Part shown: in pieces, positions 1-12,500 of the stretch
Position numbering within the stretch: the first letter of the stretch is position 1
How the letters are laid out: each line of letters begins with the position of its first letter
Assembly (NCBI GenBank): GCA_043228905.1
Contig: JBHGNT010000014.1
Span: forward strand, 15,996,001-16,060,000
Length of the DNA: 64,000 bases
DNA from: Azolla caroliniana
Taxonomy: Eukaryota; Polypodiophyta
Direction: 5' to 3'
The notes under the pieces: model-generated
Told to the model about the DNA's origin: nothing
Database searches by the model: none
The model's input: the letters and a program-made list of their open reading frames with translations, nothing else
Translations under genes and position numbers: made by a program

Positions 1-307
1 CAAGGAGATAATCTGGATGAAGGAGTTAATCGGAGAGTTGGGGATTCGGCAAGAAGAATTCCCACTCTACTGCGACAACCAAAGCGCCATCCACCTTGTG
101 AAGAATGTCGCCTACCACTCGAGGACCAAGCACATCCAGAGGAGATACCATTGGCTCCAGGAGAGGGTAGAAGAAAAGGAGTTTGCTCTGATGAAGATCC
201 ACACAACGAAGAACGGATCGGACATGCTGACGACGGTGTTGTCGGCAGAAAAGCTGAACGCATATCGAAGTTGGGTCGTATTGACGAACCATCCCATCCC
301 AAAGTAA
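1..307 (+). pseudogene. Ty1/copia pol C-terminal fragment (RNase H end)
   Basis: The frame is open from the window edge to a TAA at 305-307. It encodes the end of a copia RNase H: the CDNQSAIHL motif, then HSRTKHI and a YHWLQERV-like helix, as seen at the 3' end of plant copia polyproteins. The frame lies inside what should be intron 1 of the EMB8-like gene on the opposite strand. Most of the element lies to the left of the window, so its completeness cannot be judged. A purine tract follows directly, as expected before a 3' LTR. Confidence 0.85.
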
Positions 308-315
308 AGGGGGAG
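305..315 (+). other. Polypurine tract of the copia fragment
   Basis: The run TAAAGGGGGAG overlaps the stop codon of the copia frame. Plant copia elements carry such a tract, the plus-strand primer, directly before the 3' LTR. The LTR would then start near 316, but its other copy is outside the window and its end is not visible. Confidence 0.6.
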
Positions 316-1142
316 TGACTAAAATTTCATGACGAGTAAAAACTTGAGAATTATGGTTGGACATGTATGTGCTAAGCTTAATGATTTCACAAGAGCTTGA
401 CAGTTAGCTATCTATTTTTACTGCAAGAGTTCTTATCAACTGTGATTTTATATAAGGTAGATTGACAAACAACAATCGCCATCCTATGAATAATTATGCC
501 TCTCCAAGTCAACGCATAAAGTCTGCATCATCTTTTGTTCGGGGAAAAAAATGCAAAAAGACCATGTATCCTGAAGTGGTTGTTAGTGTGCAGTGAGGAA
601 TCCTTAATTTTTGAGAGCAACGTACTAACCTAGAGTGAGAATGAGCAGGCATGCAACTATCTTTGCCAAAAGGAGGAAATCAATGACCCGAGCAATGAGC
701 ATATCAACTTGGACTTCTATGAACCTCACATCCTTTGTGTGTAAGTATGATGTTTGACTGGTGAAGAGGTTTCACGGATGAAATGGTGTAAATGGAGGTG
801 AATCACGATGTTAGATGACAAGGCAGCATGTGACCATGATAGTGAGGTGCATCATATGTGCCTAATTTCTCAGGGCATTTGAAGATCAGATATCTAAGAT
901 CAAGAAAATAGCTCCGTCAAAATTCCACCGCATAGTAAACCGGCAATTTCGACAAGCTGCATTCCCAAAGTATGTGATCTTCATGCTCCCTGAACATAGC
1001 TTACTTGAATCTACTATTTAACACAATGTCATGTACAAGAAACATGCACATCATAATGTCAACTTCAAAAATTCCAATCAGTTATAATAATGCAAATGAT
1101 GGCATATATCAGGAGTCTCCCTCATGGCCATATATGGGTGTC
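316..1142. other. No gene; possible copia 3' LTR and intron sequence
   Basis: I see no conserved coding sequence here. The first part is probably the 3' LTR of the copia fragment, judged only from position. The rest would be intron 1 of the EMB8-like gene. Confidence 0.4.
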
Positions 1143-1613
1143 GCCAGCACTCAAAGAATAATCACAGCTTTCTTTAGCTTCATCACTCCTCATACTATAA
1201 GCCAATAGAGGGCTACACAAATGAGCTCACAACCAGGACATTGCAAAGGAGTTACAATAGATCGGGCAATAACAATTTGTCGTGCACATAGGCCCTAGCC
1301 TAATCTCACCATCCTTGTCATCGACAAAATTGCAGAGCTTCCCTCATTTCCTCGACCCCTCCAATCTGGATTGACCTATGCTAGAGATCTTTCACAGACA
1401 AAAAGTACAATAAATCTGACTAGAGAATCTTACATGTATAAATGAAGAGATTCTTTTGTCATGTCATAGTTCTATTTCTATTTACTTTTTTACTTGGTTA
1501 TATTTATTTTGGTTTGCGATTTTTCAAAGATGAGATAATGTTTTAAGATGTAATCTCTTGTTTGGTCTTATAGCCATTTTGGCCTCTTAAAAGAAGTTAA
1601 TATATCTTTCTTT
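1143..1613 (+). mobile_element. LINE 3' end, decayed copy (same family as 14.3-16.1 kb)
   Basis: The segment aligns by eye along its whole length with 15595-16100: the stretch ending in CTTTCTTTAGC, the block around GATCGGGCAAT, GACCTATGCTAGAGATC, and GATGTAATCTCTTNTTTGGTC. Both copies end in a short TTTC repeat. Only the C-terminal tail and 3' UTR are kept. In-frame stops show it is dead. Confidence 0.8.
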
Positions 1614-2754
1614 CTTGAAGGTTAAAAAATCTAAAAATAGAGATGCTTCCTGAGGAAAACGCTAGACAGATTTTATAACAAATATTACCGTTGATAATCA
1701 AATGTTGGTGGTCGCCCAAAGAAGTGAAGAAAGGCTGTTTGCACATGGGGAGAACAAAGCCATGGGGTTGGCCAATACCTGCATTTAAAAGATATCCCCA
1801 AATCATTTAAAGTTGTTTTCAATTCAAAGACTTATTCTTTCTAAAGGTACATCAGAGGTCCACAGAATCAGAGTTAACGTGAAGATCTATTCTCCAGAAA
1901 GTGATAATCTGCAGAGAAGATTTAACCCAACAATTGCTGAATTTGTGTTTAGCGTCCATGATAACCAAATCCATTAAGAGGCTATTCTACTATATGCGTA
2001 TAATCCACATTGCAAAGCATAATCGCATTATTATTGACTTGCATTGTCCTTCATAGGAGGATGCCTGCCTACTATGATGTGCTGTGCCCCATAAAAAAGT
2101 ACAAAAGTGAAGCATCCATCAAATCATTTCTGTAGTATTATAGATACATTAAATTTTGATTGTATCATAATTCAATGAAATTTCTTAACTATTTATGCAT
2201 CATCTTGATGGAAATTAAGATTACAGAGAATTTTGGCAGTTATCTATGGCTACATTAATCAACACAAACAAATAAATAAACATGAGGTGGAGGACAATGA
2301 ACAATGTAAAAATCAAAGGGAGATGATGCACCTTTGCTGATTGGCAATGGTCTAGGATGAACAATAAAAGCGTCATCATCCTCCATGGAATATATCTACA
2401 GCATAATTTCCACGTATCTTCCATAGAATAAATCAAATGCTTGCTAATTGGATTGTGGTCAAACTAAATGTTTCCACCTTGCACTCATATCAGTGCAAGG
2501 GGAAATTTTAACAATTCAAATAAGCTTGATACTACATTTAACAAGTTGGATGCAATTTGTATCATCCCTAAGATAGACTCAAATCACGGGCTTGTTTTAT
2601 ATTGAATAATATCGTCTCCATGTCATGGATTGATCTCATCCAGCAAGGAATTTATAGTGCTAGGAATATGCTTTTCATTATGCATAATATCACATACCAA
2701 AAACTATACAATCATCACTACAAGAGCAGCCGATCGGAGAAACAAGTGGATTAC
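1614..2754. other. Intron 1 of the EMB8-like gene; nothing else recognised
   Basis: This AT-rich stretch lies downstream (minus strand) of the donor at 2754/2753. I searched it by eye for the next EMB8-like exon, which should begin with a conserved Tyr-Leu and a Pro-Trp motif, and did not find it. The intron therefore probably continues beyond the window. Confidence 0.5.
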
Positions 2755-2984
2755 CTCTTTTTGAGTATTTTGCATCGAGGAAGAACTTCATGGGCTAAAG
2801 AGGATGCACGGTTGTAGAGAAGCTGTACAGGATGGCCTCTGAAAGCATTAAAAAGGTCCTCAAGGAAGTAGAACTCCAGAGAGGAGTAGAGAAAGCAGAT
2901 GAGAAATACACAGGAAAGGGCAAAGTATTCCCAGGCAGGGACTTGCAAGGCAGCCTGGAGCAAGGCCATCAATCCGGATGCCAT
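2755..2984 (-). CDS. EMB8-like alpha/beta hydrolase, exon 1 only
   Basis: The exon codes for residues 1-76 of an embryogenesis-associated EMB8-type (ABHD1/3-like) alpha/beta hydrolase. The start is ATG at 2984. A hydrophobic segment (about residues 18-34, ending near CFLICFLY) is followed by LEFYFLEDL, FRGHPV and the stretch ending RCKILKKR. This is the usual N-terminus of plant members: a membrane anchor, then the FRG.PV motif. The donor reads AGAG|GTAATC, leaving phase 2 (AG|), so an Arg-Tyr would follow as in the family. The catalytic Ser, Asp and His lie in later exons beyond the left edge. It is in the same orientation as ALG3. It could be an orphan exon of a broken gene, but the clean start and donor argue for a live gene. 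Confidence 0.8.
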
Positions 2985-4692
2985 TGGGGCGTGTGTCTGT
3001 GTGTGAGTATTGGGTTTAGCTACTGCTTACCCCTGTCTCGTCTGTGGACAGAGAGAGAAGGAGCTGCTTTCTTTCTCATTTCTTTTTCCTTCTCTTTTCC
3101 TTTTTGTTGGTCTTATGAGTTTTATTAGAAGTGTCTTCTGAAGTGTGTTGTGTTGTATTGTGGGCCAAGAAGAAGAAGATAAATTATAATGATCGATTTA
3201 TGATGAAGATGAAGATGATCATTGATGAATAAGAAAACACCTCTTCTTGGACTACATGTTCCGTGTTCGACCCCAGATTTGGCCCGTATTCAATACAAAC
3301 CCCCAATTTATCTCTCGCGTGTAAGTACTACGTTTCTGTTATTCGATTGTCTGCCAAACAATGAGGAGATCAAGTGGGTTTTGTATATGTTGTCGGCTTT
3401 CACAGTGGGCGATAGATGAGGTGTGGTAGCAGTTTAGAGTTGTGTTTTGTGTAAGATGGAAAAAAAGGTTAACGTGATTGGATTTGTCGACAAGGAGGAC
3501 AGGAGATCAACAAAATATGTTCTACATATATATAAGTTCGGTTTCATCAATAGTGATAGATGAGGATGATTGAAGTTTAGTGCTGCGGTTGTGCAAATAC
3601 CGAAGCGTGGCCATTAACGTTATGTGATTTGAGTTAGTCAAAACCAAAGGTGGGTGAATTGGGTTTTGTGTATATGTCCAACTTTGGCAACATTATACAT
3701 ATATGAGGGTAACTTGTGTTTATTATTACCCCTTGTGCAAATGAAAAAAAATACTACCTTCTCCAAACACATAATACACACTAGCCCTACATCTTCTCGA
3801 CTATTGTTTGATCTTGTTGGCTATTTTGGCCAATTACAAGATGCTATTATCCCTCTTTCTTTTCTAATATTTCCTCAAAGATGTTGCTTTTTCTCATCTC
3901 TCTCTCTCTCTCTCTCTCTCTCATTCTTAATGGCCAATATTGCCCCTTGAAAGGCACTAATATCTCTTCATTTCCTTTTCCTTGTAGTGATGTTCCTTTT
4001 CCTCACTCTCATGGGGAGTCATATGCCATTCTTGCCTCATAAATGAAATCTTTTATTTCTATGGCGTGTGATGTGAAAAGCACATGTTTGTTATAGTCTA
4101 TAGATTACATCCACATCCTTTCATTCAAGTCTACCTTTTCATCTTCTCTCGGTTGAAATTTTTAAGTAGTTCATTTTAGGATGAATAGCTTCGCACCACA
4201 TAGAAATGGGAAAGCAACGCAACTACAAAATTTTTTGATAATAATTTATACCCCCAAATGGGATTTAGTTTGTGCCTCTAAATATAATGGCAAGAGGGTT
4301 TGGCCCCGAGATTTTTAATTGGTACAACGTTAAGCAAAAATTTACTAATCTTATTTCCGAATTTCATAGTTTGAGAGAGAGAATCTAATGACCATGGTAG
4401 ATTAATTGTAGAAAATTTGGGCATTTGATAGTCAAAATGCTGACCAATAACATTTATCATAAGACTATTGAACATGGAACTTGGTTAATGATAAAGGTAT
4501 GTTTAAATGTCACATTATTTGAGGTATAGGATGTGTTTTCAAATGTTGAACATAGGATGGTAATCTCAACTTTAATTCAAAATTTTCTTCTTTAGCAATG
4601 GTGGACAAGTCATGTTTCAGCGGTGGCTGAAAATGTTGTAAAAAATTTGAGACTTGTAGAGTCAAAGTGTTATGAAAGTGTTGTGTGTGTGT
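2985..4692. other. Upstream region of the EMB8-like gene
   Basis: No coding sequence is recognised. A GT-rich run next to the start codon and a pure CT repeat at about 3897-3922 are the only features I can point to. The promoter and 5' UTR of the EMB8-like gene should lie in the first part. Confidence 0.5.
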
Positions 4693-5425
4693 GTGTGAGC
4701 AAGGGAAGGAATCAGCAAAAAACCCAACTTATGCACACAAGAGAAAGACCATACTGATCAACTAAAAATAATCAAGAGCGCGTAAAGGGTGAAGTGGGCT
4801 TTATATACGAGTCCTCAAGGAACTACCACATTAAATGTGGTTGGTGGAGTCTAGTCATAGACATTCACTCGAGTACGATTCTATCATAAGAATATCCAAT
4901 CTTCTTTGACAACTAAATAGAAAGTGACAAGCTAGTTCCTCATGTAACTAGATGTTCTCACACACCACGTTTTCTCCATAAGCACAAGTTCATACAAGTT
5001 GAGCTTCATTCTCAACAATGTCAACACATGAAACCGTTGTACATGTGTGAGCAAGAGAAGAATCAAAGAAAAAACCTAAATATAAAATATATACCCAGGA
5101 GGGGAATGACAACTTATGCACAAAAGAGAAAATCAAATTGATTAACTAAAAATATTCAAGAGAACACACCATGGGCGAAGAGGGCTTTATATCAAGTCTC
5201 TCAAGGAACTACCACATTAAATGTGGTTGGTGGAGTCTAGTCATATACATCCACTCGTGTATGATCCTATCATAAGAATATCCAATATTTGTTGACAACT
5301 AACTAGAAGTCACAAATCTAGTTCCTCATGTAACTAGATAGTTCATACAAATTACAATAATACGTTTTTATACATCACACTTTTCTTCATAAGCACATGT
5401 TCATACAAGTTGAGCTTCAAATTTC
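4693..5425. repeat. Imperfect tandem duplication, unit about 352-380 bp
   Basis: Both units start GTGTGAGCAAG (4693 and 5045). Both contain GGGCTTTATAT, the perfect palindrome ACCACATTAAATGTGGT (4825-4841 and 5211-5227), TATCATAAGAATATCCAAT, TAGTTCCTCATGTAACTAG and TTCATACAAGTTGAGCTTC. Together they look like two diverged LTR- or promoter-like units head to tail. No coding sequence is seen. Confidence 0.85.
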
Positions 5426-6373
5426 AAATAGGATGTGCCTTTTCTAGAAAGTTATTGAGCGAGATACCAAGAACAAGCATCTTAGATGCCAACTTACTAA
5501 AGCCAATTGGGTTGTTATAGTGCAGTTGTGGGTGTTGTTAACTTGGAAATTTACCAAGCAATTGATTCAATGACTTCGCCATCACTTCAATCGCCTAAAT
5601 TTGAATGGTAACGTTAAAGCATTTGAGCATGTAAAGCTTTGAAGCTTCTCTTTTCACTAAGATTTCAACCAATAACTATTTCATTGCCGATGACCTAAAT
5701 AAACATAACACCTCATATATTCTTGTAATCAGAGATAGGTTTGTCTTCTTTAATTGCTGCTGAGCACAATCTGCTTGTTAAGTAGCCCTCATCTGAATTA
5801 AGCCAAGTAAAAAAACATCTTACAGATAAATTCCTAAGCATTCCATGTCATGAAACGAATATTATACATAGCGGTATTTTGTAATGCCAACAATTGATCC
5901 AAATCGTCCGATTTGAAATATTCAATTAGCAATCTCAATTATACTAAAGATCAATATTCAAATCACAACACATGTATGCCTGCATTTCCAATAACAATTG
6001 CTCAAAGTCATTCTGCACCAAACACAAGTTTGCCAAATCAATATGAGTTAACCCTTGTAGCAAACATTAGCAGATATTTACTTCATAAGCGTAGATAATG
6101 CCAACACATGCTTACGTCATAGGCCTAGATAATGAAAGGCACATAGAGGTTCTCATTTTCATGTGAAATTTATATCCAAAACTGTTGTGTTTTGATTTCC
6201 ATTGATTTATAAAAACCATCACAAATAAATCTGACAAACCAGTTCCCAACTTCTGTCCAAACAACATCAAATGATTTTCATGTGTTGCCAAGGCCACTCA
6301 TAGAATATCTTGAGCTTTCAAAGCCAGGTGGATTTTCCAACAAAACCTTCATAGACCACTTTACCGAAAATAT
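5426..6373. other. 3' flank of ALG3; no gene recognised
   Basis: This lies directly downstream of the ALG3 stop codon. The 3' UTR and polyadenylation site of ALG3 must be here, but I could not place the cleavage site. Confidence 0.5.
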
Positions 6374-6542
6374 TTAGGCAGACTTCTTGGAAGTTGGATT
6401 TGATTTTATGATAGGAGAATCAGAAGGTCCCCACCAGAGGCCCCCCAGAAGAATCAAGTGAGATGTCAAAAGCACAAACGATGAAATGCTATTTGATGGA
6501 TATATGTTCCAGCATACCTCAATACATCCAAATATGATTATC
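6374..6542 (-). CDS. ALG3: ALG3 exon 13 with stop
   Basis: 169 nt after TGATGCAG|GATAAT. It encodes [11 protein letters not shown] and the last helix ([14 protein letters not shown]). It ends SKKSA and TAA at 6376-6374. KKSA fits the KKxx COPI retrieval signature for ER membrane proteins. Confidence 0.95.
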
Positions 6543-9500
6543 CTGCATCAAAAGCAAGCAATTTGATTAGTGTTTTCTGTCTATATAAAAAACAATATTG
6601 CTACATAAAGTTCATTGATACTTGGAATCTGCTGGCCACAGTACAACTAACACTATGCGTTGTATCCAATTTGATACTAGAATAGAAAACCCTAAATAGG
6701 AGTAGAGTGTTCCTGCAGTACTAAAACCCACTTCTACTGCCATCATGTAGAGTCACATTGAAATACGAGCAAAACGTCTGACACCCCTGAAACTTTTCCC
6801 ACTAATTTCCAACCCTCACAGTAGATGAGTGCAAGGTACTAAGCTCCAACTCTTTGAAATTGTCACACTGCTGTTGAGATCCTTTGTATCAGGTTTTAAT
6901 GTAATCCAATGAAGGGAAATTCTCACCAAATAAAGAAGTTTAATCCTGAAAATTCTGAAAATATAAACAGTGATACTGATAAGTATGAAGTGGCTCTATT
7001 AACTGTGTTGCGTTTAAGCTCAACGAACGTCGACATCATTTCAACAGCAGCTTTTCTGCACCTCATGCTTGCATCCCACACGTTCTCAGTGAATGGAGTA
7101 TCTTCCATTCAAATGAGCAAACGCCACATTCTACTAAAGAAATCGATTCTATCCATAGAAACAATGGAGTAATAAAATGGATTTCAGGTCAACATGTTCC
7201 AAAGGGTATTCAAGAATCTTTTCAGGTCAGGGAACACGATAATATACTTTGTGGAATTTAGGCCTGGGTAGTAGAAGTTTCTGACAGTATAAAGCAATAA
7301 TAATCCATGACATATCTCACCTTAAATATGTTGGAAGACATGATCTCCAAAGAAGGTAAGGCAACGAATAAAAATACCTGAAAAATTTTCAATTCATGTT
7401 AAAAGCCAATATACTAGGTGACAAGTTATCCACCTATTTTTTATATGTTTTGTTACCATGAGTAGAATTGATAATGGAGGGAACGTGCACATAATATGCC
7501 TATGAAATTTCCAGTAAAAAGAACAGTGGTTATATCTGAAAATCAACAAAAACATCCATGAGGAATAAGCATGCAGTGTAAGTCACTAAATATTCTGATA
7601 TTCCATCACATGAAAGTAGCCTTACATGTTGGATCTAGAAGCTTTTCAGTCTTATTAATTCTTGGCGAACCATTGCCTAATAATTGCTTCAGTCTGGCCA
7701 TTAAGTTCAAAGCTGGAAACAACCCTCCTTTTTGTCTGAAGAGCAAGAAAAGAGTTTAGAACTCTGATATTTTAGTATTTTAATTTGTTTACGTTCAGAA
7801 TTGTCCATAACTAGGTTTGGGTAAACTATAAAATAAAAGAGGAAAGAGCCAATAAAGAAAAAAAATGGCTAGTTCATAAATGAAAAGAGGAAAGAGTTTA
7901 GAACTAGGATATTTTAGTATTTTAATTTCTTTACGTTCAGAATTGTCCATAACTAAGGTTTGGGTAAACTATAAAATAAAAGAGGAAAGAGCCATCTATA
8001 TATTTACAAGCTGTGCAGAAGTAACAGATAAATAAATAATCATGTTAAGAGGTGCATACACAGTGAAGCATCATAGAAATAATCATTATACATATGCCTC
8101 GAGGAACCTACACATTCTATGATACTAGTGTGTGCTCATGAGTTGTCCGCGATAGTTGCTAGCATTATTAGAGTGAAACAAGGATCCCCACTTTCACCCA
8201 CTCTCTATGGATCTAATGCTATGAGATAATGAAATAGAGAGATTGGGTAGCTTAGCATCATGCCTAGCGTAGATAGCCATCCTGGTATTAATATATGACA
8301 ATGATATTGTGCTGAATTCTGACTCTCTGGAGAAACTACAAAGACATCTAGATGCTTTAAGTCATTTTGTCGGGGTAAAGATTATTCAGTAAATCTTTCA
8401 TAAAACCAAAGTGATAAACCCTGTGCTTGGAATTTTCATAGATATGCAGCTTTGTAACCTCTGAAAGACAGTTGAAGACATCCTGGTATTAATATATGAC
8501 AATGATATTGTGCTGAATTCTGACTCTCTGGAGAAACTACAAAGACATCTAGATGCTTTAAGTCATTTTGTCGGGGTAAAGATTATTCAGTAAATCTTTC
8601 ATAAAACCAAAGTGATAAACCCTGTGCTTGGAATTTTCATAGATATGCAGCTTTGTAACCTCTGAAAGACAGTTGAAGACATCCTGGTATTAATATATGA
8701 CAATGATATTGTGCTGAATTCTGACTCTCTGGAGAAACTACAAAGACATCTAGATGCTTTAAGTCATTTTGTCGGGGTAAAGATTATTCAGTAAATCTTT
8801 CATAAAACCAAAGTGATAAACCCTGTGCTTGGAATTTTCATAGATATGCAGCTTTGTAACCTCTGAAAGACAGTTGAAAACATAATTATTACTGGAAGAG
8901 GAAAAATTGTCATACATGCAATCCTAAGATACTGAGAAGCAACTTTCACAATACTTAGATTCCCCCTACAGGGGAGTCTTCCTGTGCTCAGCTTTCTCAT
9001 CGATAAGCAACCTTGGAACCTTCGAAAAACAGTTCGAAGAACTCTCATAAGATTGCCTGTGATAGTTTGAAGAACTATAGATAAATTTGTGGTGGTTCAA
9101 TACAGACATCACACTTTACTCTTCCATACAGCATGGGAACTTGGGGAACAATCCTTCATAGAGCACATAGCTAGAGAGATGTGGAGATGGCTTTAGTCTC
9201 GATGAGTGCCTGTATAATAATGCACAAAACATCAGTCTCCCATTACCTAGTCCTGGAAAGGATGAGAGAAGACCTAATGTGAACCACATGCCACTTAGGT
9301 AAATAGAGTGTTGTAGCTGTTTCCAGAGTGACTCCTTAGAGCCTGTTCTATTGTCTGTTGTGCTTTAGGGGAGGAGCTCTGTGGAGCTCTGGCAATGATA
9401 AGTTAGTGATGGTCCTCTATCTGGCTAGTTTGACTTGTCTCCTGTCCCCTGGAGGCTGTATTCCATTGCTTCTCAAGAGTTTCTCCCCGTAACTTCGAAG

Positions 9501-12500
9501 CCCAAGCAAGTAGAATTCCAGGCATATCTGGTCCTCCGCATCTGCAACTTTTTGTAAGAGTCCAGGGCCTTCTCACAGAATATAGAATGCTGACATACAA
9601 GTTCTCCTTTGTTTCCAACCATAGGGAGCATAGCTGGCAGAGGTACTCACTTGTTTCAGGCATTTATTCACAGTTAGAGGGCCGATGTGTGGATCTGTAC
9701 AATTATACTACATATGCTATGTGAGATACTGGAATCAATGTAGTTGGGAAGGTTGACAAACCCACTGAAGATATGTATAGGAATTTATTCGTGTGATATT
9801 TCATCCTTGTACCCAAGTATCGAACTTCCATTTGTGTGACATGCCCACCTCAAAACTCATGCTCTTTTTCCCCATTAAAGCAGAATTTAAAAGTGAAATG
9901 TTGATTGCTTCAAAGTCGTCATGCAGAACACACTGAAAGTAAGTTATCTACAATACAGAGATTAGCTCTCATTGTGAGGTTTCTCATAGTGATTTTTATC
10001 CATCATGTATCAACTACACATTACTCAGCTCTAGCGTTCTTGTTACTATTTTCTTGATCCTTTTTATTGACATTGGTATCATGCTTTTGGTGATGCTTGT
10101 AAGTCTGGCCACTAACTTTGTTGCAGAGTCCTGATTACTTCAAATTCATACAGAACACTGAAATTTATCTACAATACAGTGATCAGATTCCCATTGTGAG
10201 GCCTCTCATAGTGATTTTTATCCATCACCCTGTACCAACTACAACTTTCTTTAGCCTTTTTACTGAAAATGGTATCATATATTTGACGATGCTTGCAAGT
10301 TTAGCCTCATCGTTCATTTTTCCCTTATGCTTAAGTTAATTAGCATTACAATTCAGTTTATTTCTTTTCTTACCCCAATTTCCACTAGGACCAGTAGCGA
10401 AGCTATGGGGAACCATTTCAACCAGGTGTAAAATTTCTCTACAGAAATCACAGTAATTTATTTAAAGTTCATAAAGCTACACAGAAATTGAAGAAATCAT
10501 AGAAAGATTCACGAAGCTCAAATGCACATTTTCTTTTCTTTCTATTTTGGTTCTGCTCACTTTGGAGCCAAAACAAATGTGACTTCTTTAATCTTCATCA
10601 TAGCATAGTTAGACCTAAAGCTGCATGATTAGATTTTTTATTCAAGATTTCACACAAGACATTTCAATCAACAGCCACTGCAGATGACACAACATAATGT
10701 TTAACAGGAAATTGAGTGTGTTTCCTTTAGTTCATCTGTCAAGAAAGTCAAGACTTAAATGCAAATAAAAAATATGCAAATCATTTTATAAAAAATGGCA
10801 AATTAATGAACGAATACCCACTTGGTCCACTTGAATTGTGCAAAGAGGAAAAGCAAAGTCAAATGGATGAACAATAATGTCAAAGCAAACTTTTTTGAAA
10901 CGAATAACTCCTCCGGAATAAATTTAAAATTCACTGACCTGCAAGACAAGAAGGCCTCCATTAGAATTTGACCTTCATTTTTTAGTCAAAACACGTCATA
11001 ACTTTAAAGATCATATTAAAGTTTCTAGACAAGGACAGCAAGAAAGACATTTCAAAGTCCCTGCAATTCAGAATTTCTGGAAACTCTGAATTTCAAAACA
11101 AAACCAGATTTTCTAAGTTGCTATATTGAGAGAGAAACAGGTGATTGTCAAACTGAAAAGTAGATAATAGAGAGCAATTGATATAATCAATGGTAAACAT
11201 AGAATATCAAATGTGACCATAAGAAGTCATATCAAGTACATTTGATGAAAACTTCATTATATGCCAAATTATTGACCATGAGGAAATGGACACAATCTAG
11301 AACCCTTTGGAATAAATAACGTCTAAAACATATCCAATAAAGTACAGTTGGAGAAAGTCGCTCTATACAAGCACACAATCAAGTTTACAAGCAGATTCAC
11401 GATGAACAAGCACCCTCAGGATAAAGCTTCATATCACATTATAGACTGATATTTCCATGCAAACCAAACTTACGCTTCTCAAGATGTGCTTATGTACACT
11501 TAAGTGCAACAAATGCAATTCAAACATGCAGAAAGTTTTCATGACACCAACCTGGAGCATTGCTTCTGTATGACGTACCTTCACATTTTAGATCTCCTCG
11601 ATGTTCCAACAGAACTCATCTGAAGCCCATATCATGGGTGGATTAAACAAAAAGCAAATTGATACTTCAACAAAAATTTTAAAAATTGACATTTTCCGAA
11701 TAGTGATGACTCATAGCTGGCTCTATCATGTGTTGTGATTTTTTAGATCAATAACAATTGGACTTGTTTTCTATCTTTGTTACAAATAAAATTCTTCTGA
11801 GGAGCAGTGATCTTCAGAGTCTTGAGGAAGTATGTTGATCAAAGCCATAAAGAATAGTTGGTGTCTACCACTGACCTCTGTGTAGACCAAACTATTTAAT
11901 AGCAATACGTCACTTGTTCTAGGCAACTCCAACAATGCTTTGTATGACACTAGCATCCATGAAAATAATTGACGCTCTAAATATTCCATTAAAAATTTTG
12001 TTACAATACTAAATTACTGATATATTGATTTCTCTTCTGAGTTGTCATGCTTCACTCTGGTTTGCTTCAAATAATTCATTTTCAGACATTGAACTTCCCG
12101 TGAAAGTGTGGCCAATGAATTTTAGATAGAATTAGGCTAAATTACATTTTCCAGCTTTACTCCGTCCCTCAAAGCACGTCATGTACTTGTCAAATTGTTG
12201 ATGGTCTCCTCTTCCATACATTCGAAGATAATATAAATCACAAAGCCAGGTTATGTTTTCTAGAACATCATGTTGATTTCATGTTCTCAGAGTTCAGTAG
12301 AAAATATATATTTTTTACTTTACAATAATATATTCGTTAACCTGTTGCTATGCTTTGTTGAATAGCGCACGTGACATATGATATAATGAAGGTGTAAGAA
12401 AAAATATGGGTCTTCATTAGCATACCATAATTAATATCCACATTCATAATGATAATAATTATCAATAAAAATAAATGCGTCTTATCTTCAGCAATGTAAT

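Noticed and set aside
1597-1806. 69-codon minus-strand frame tested as EMB8 exon 2 or copia pol
   Set aside because: No motif of either family; begins inside the LINE 3' tail.
8800-9048. 82-codon minus-strand frame with an internally repeated peptide
   Set aside because: The repeat comes from the tandem DNA unit, not from a repeat protein.
10118-10339. 73-codon hydrophobic frame
   Set aside because: Falls in a noncoding tandem duplication in ALG3 intron 9; the other copy is not open.
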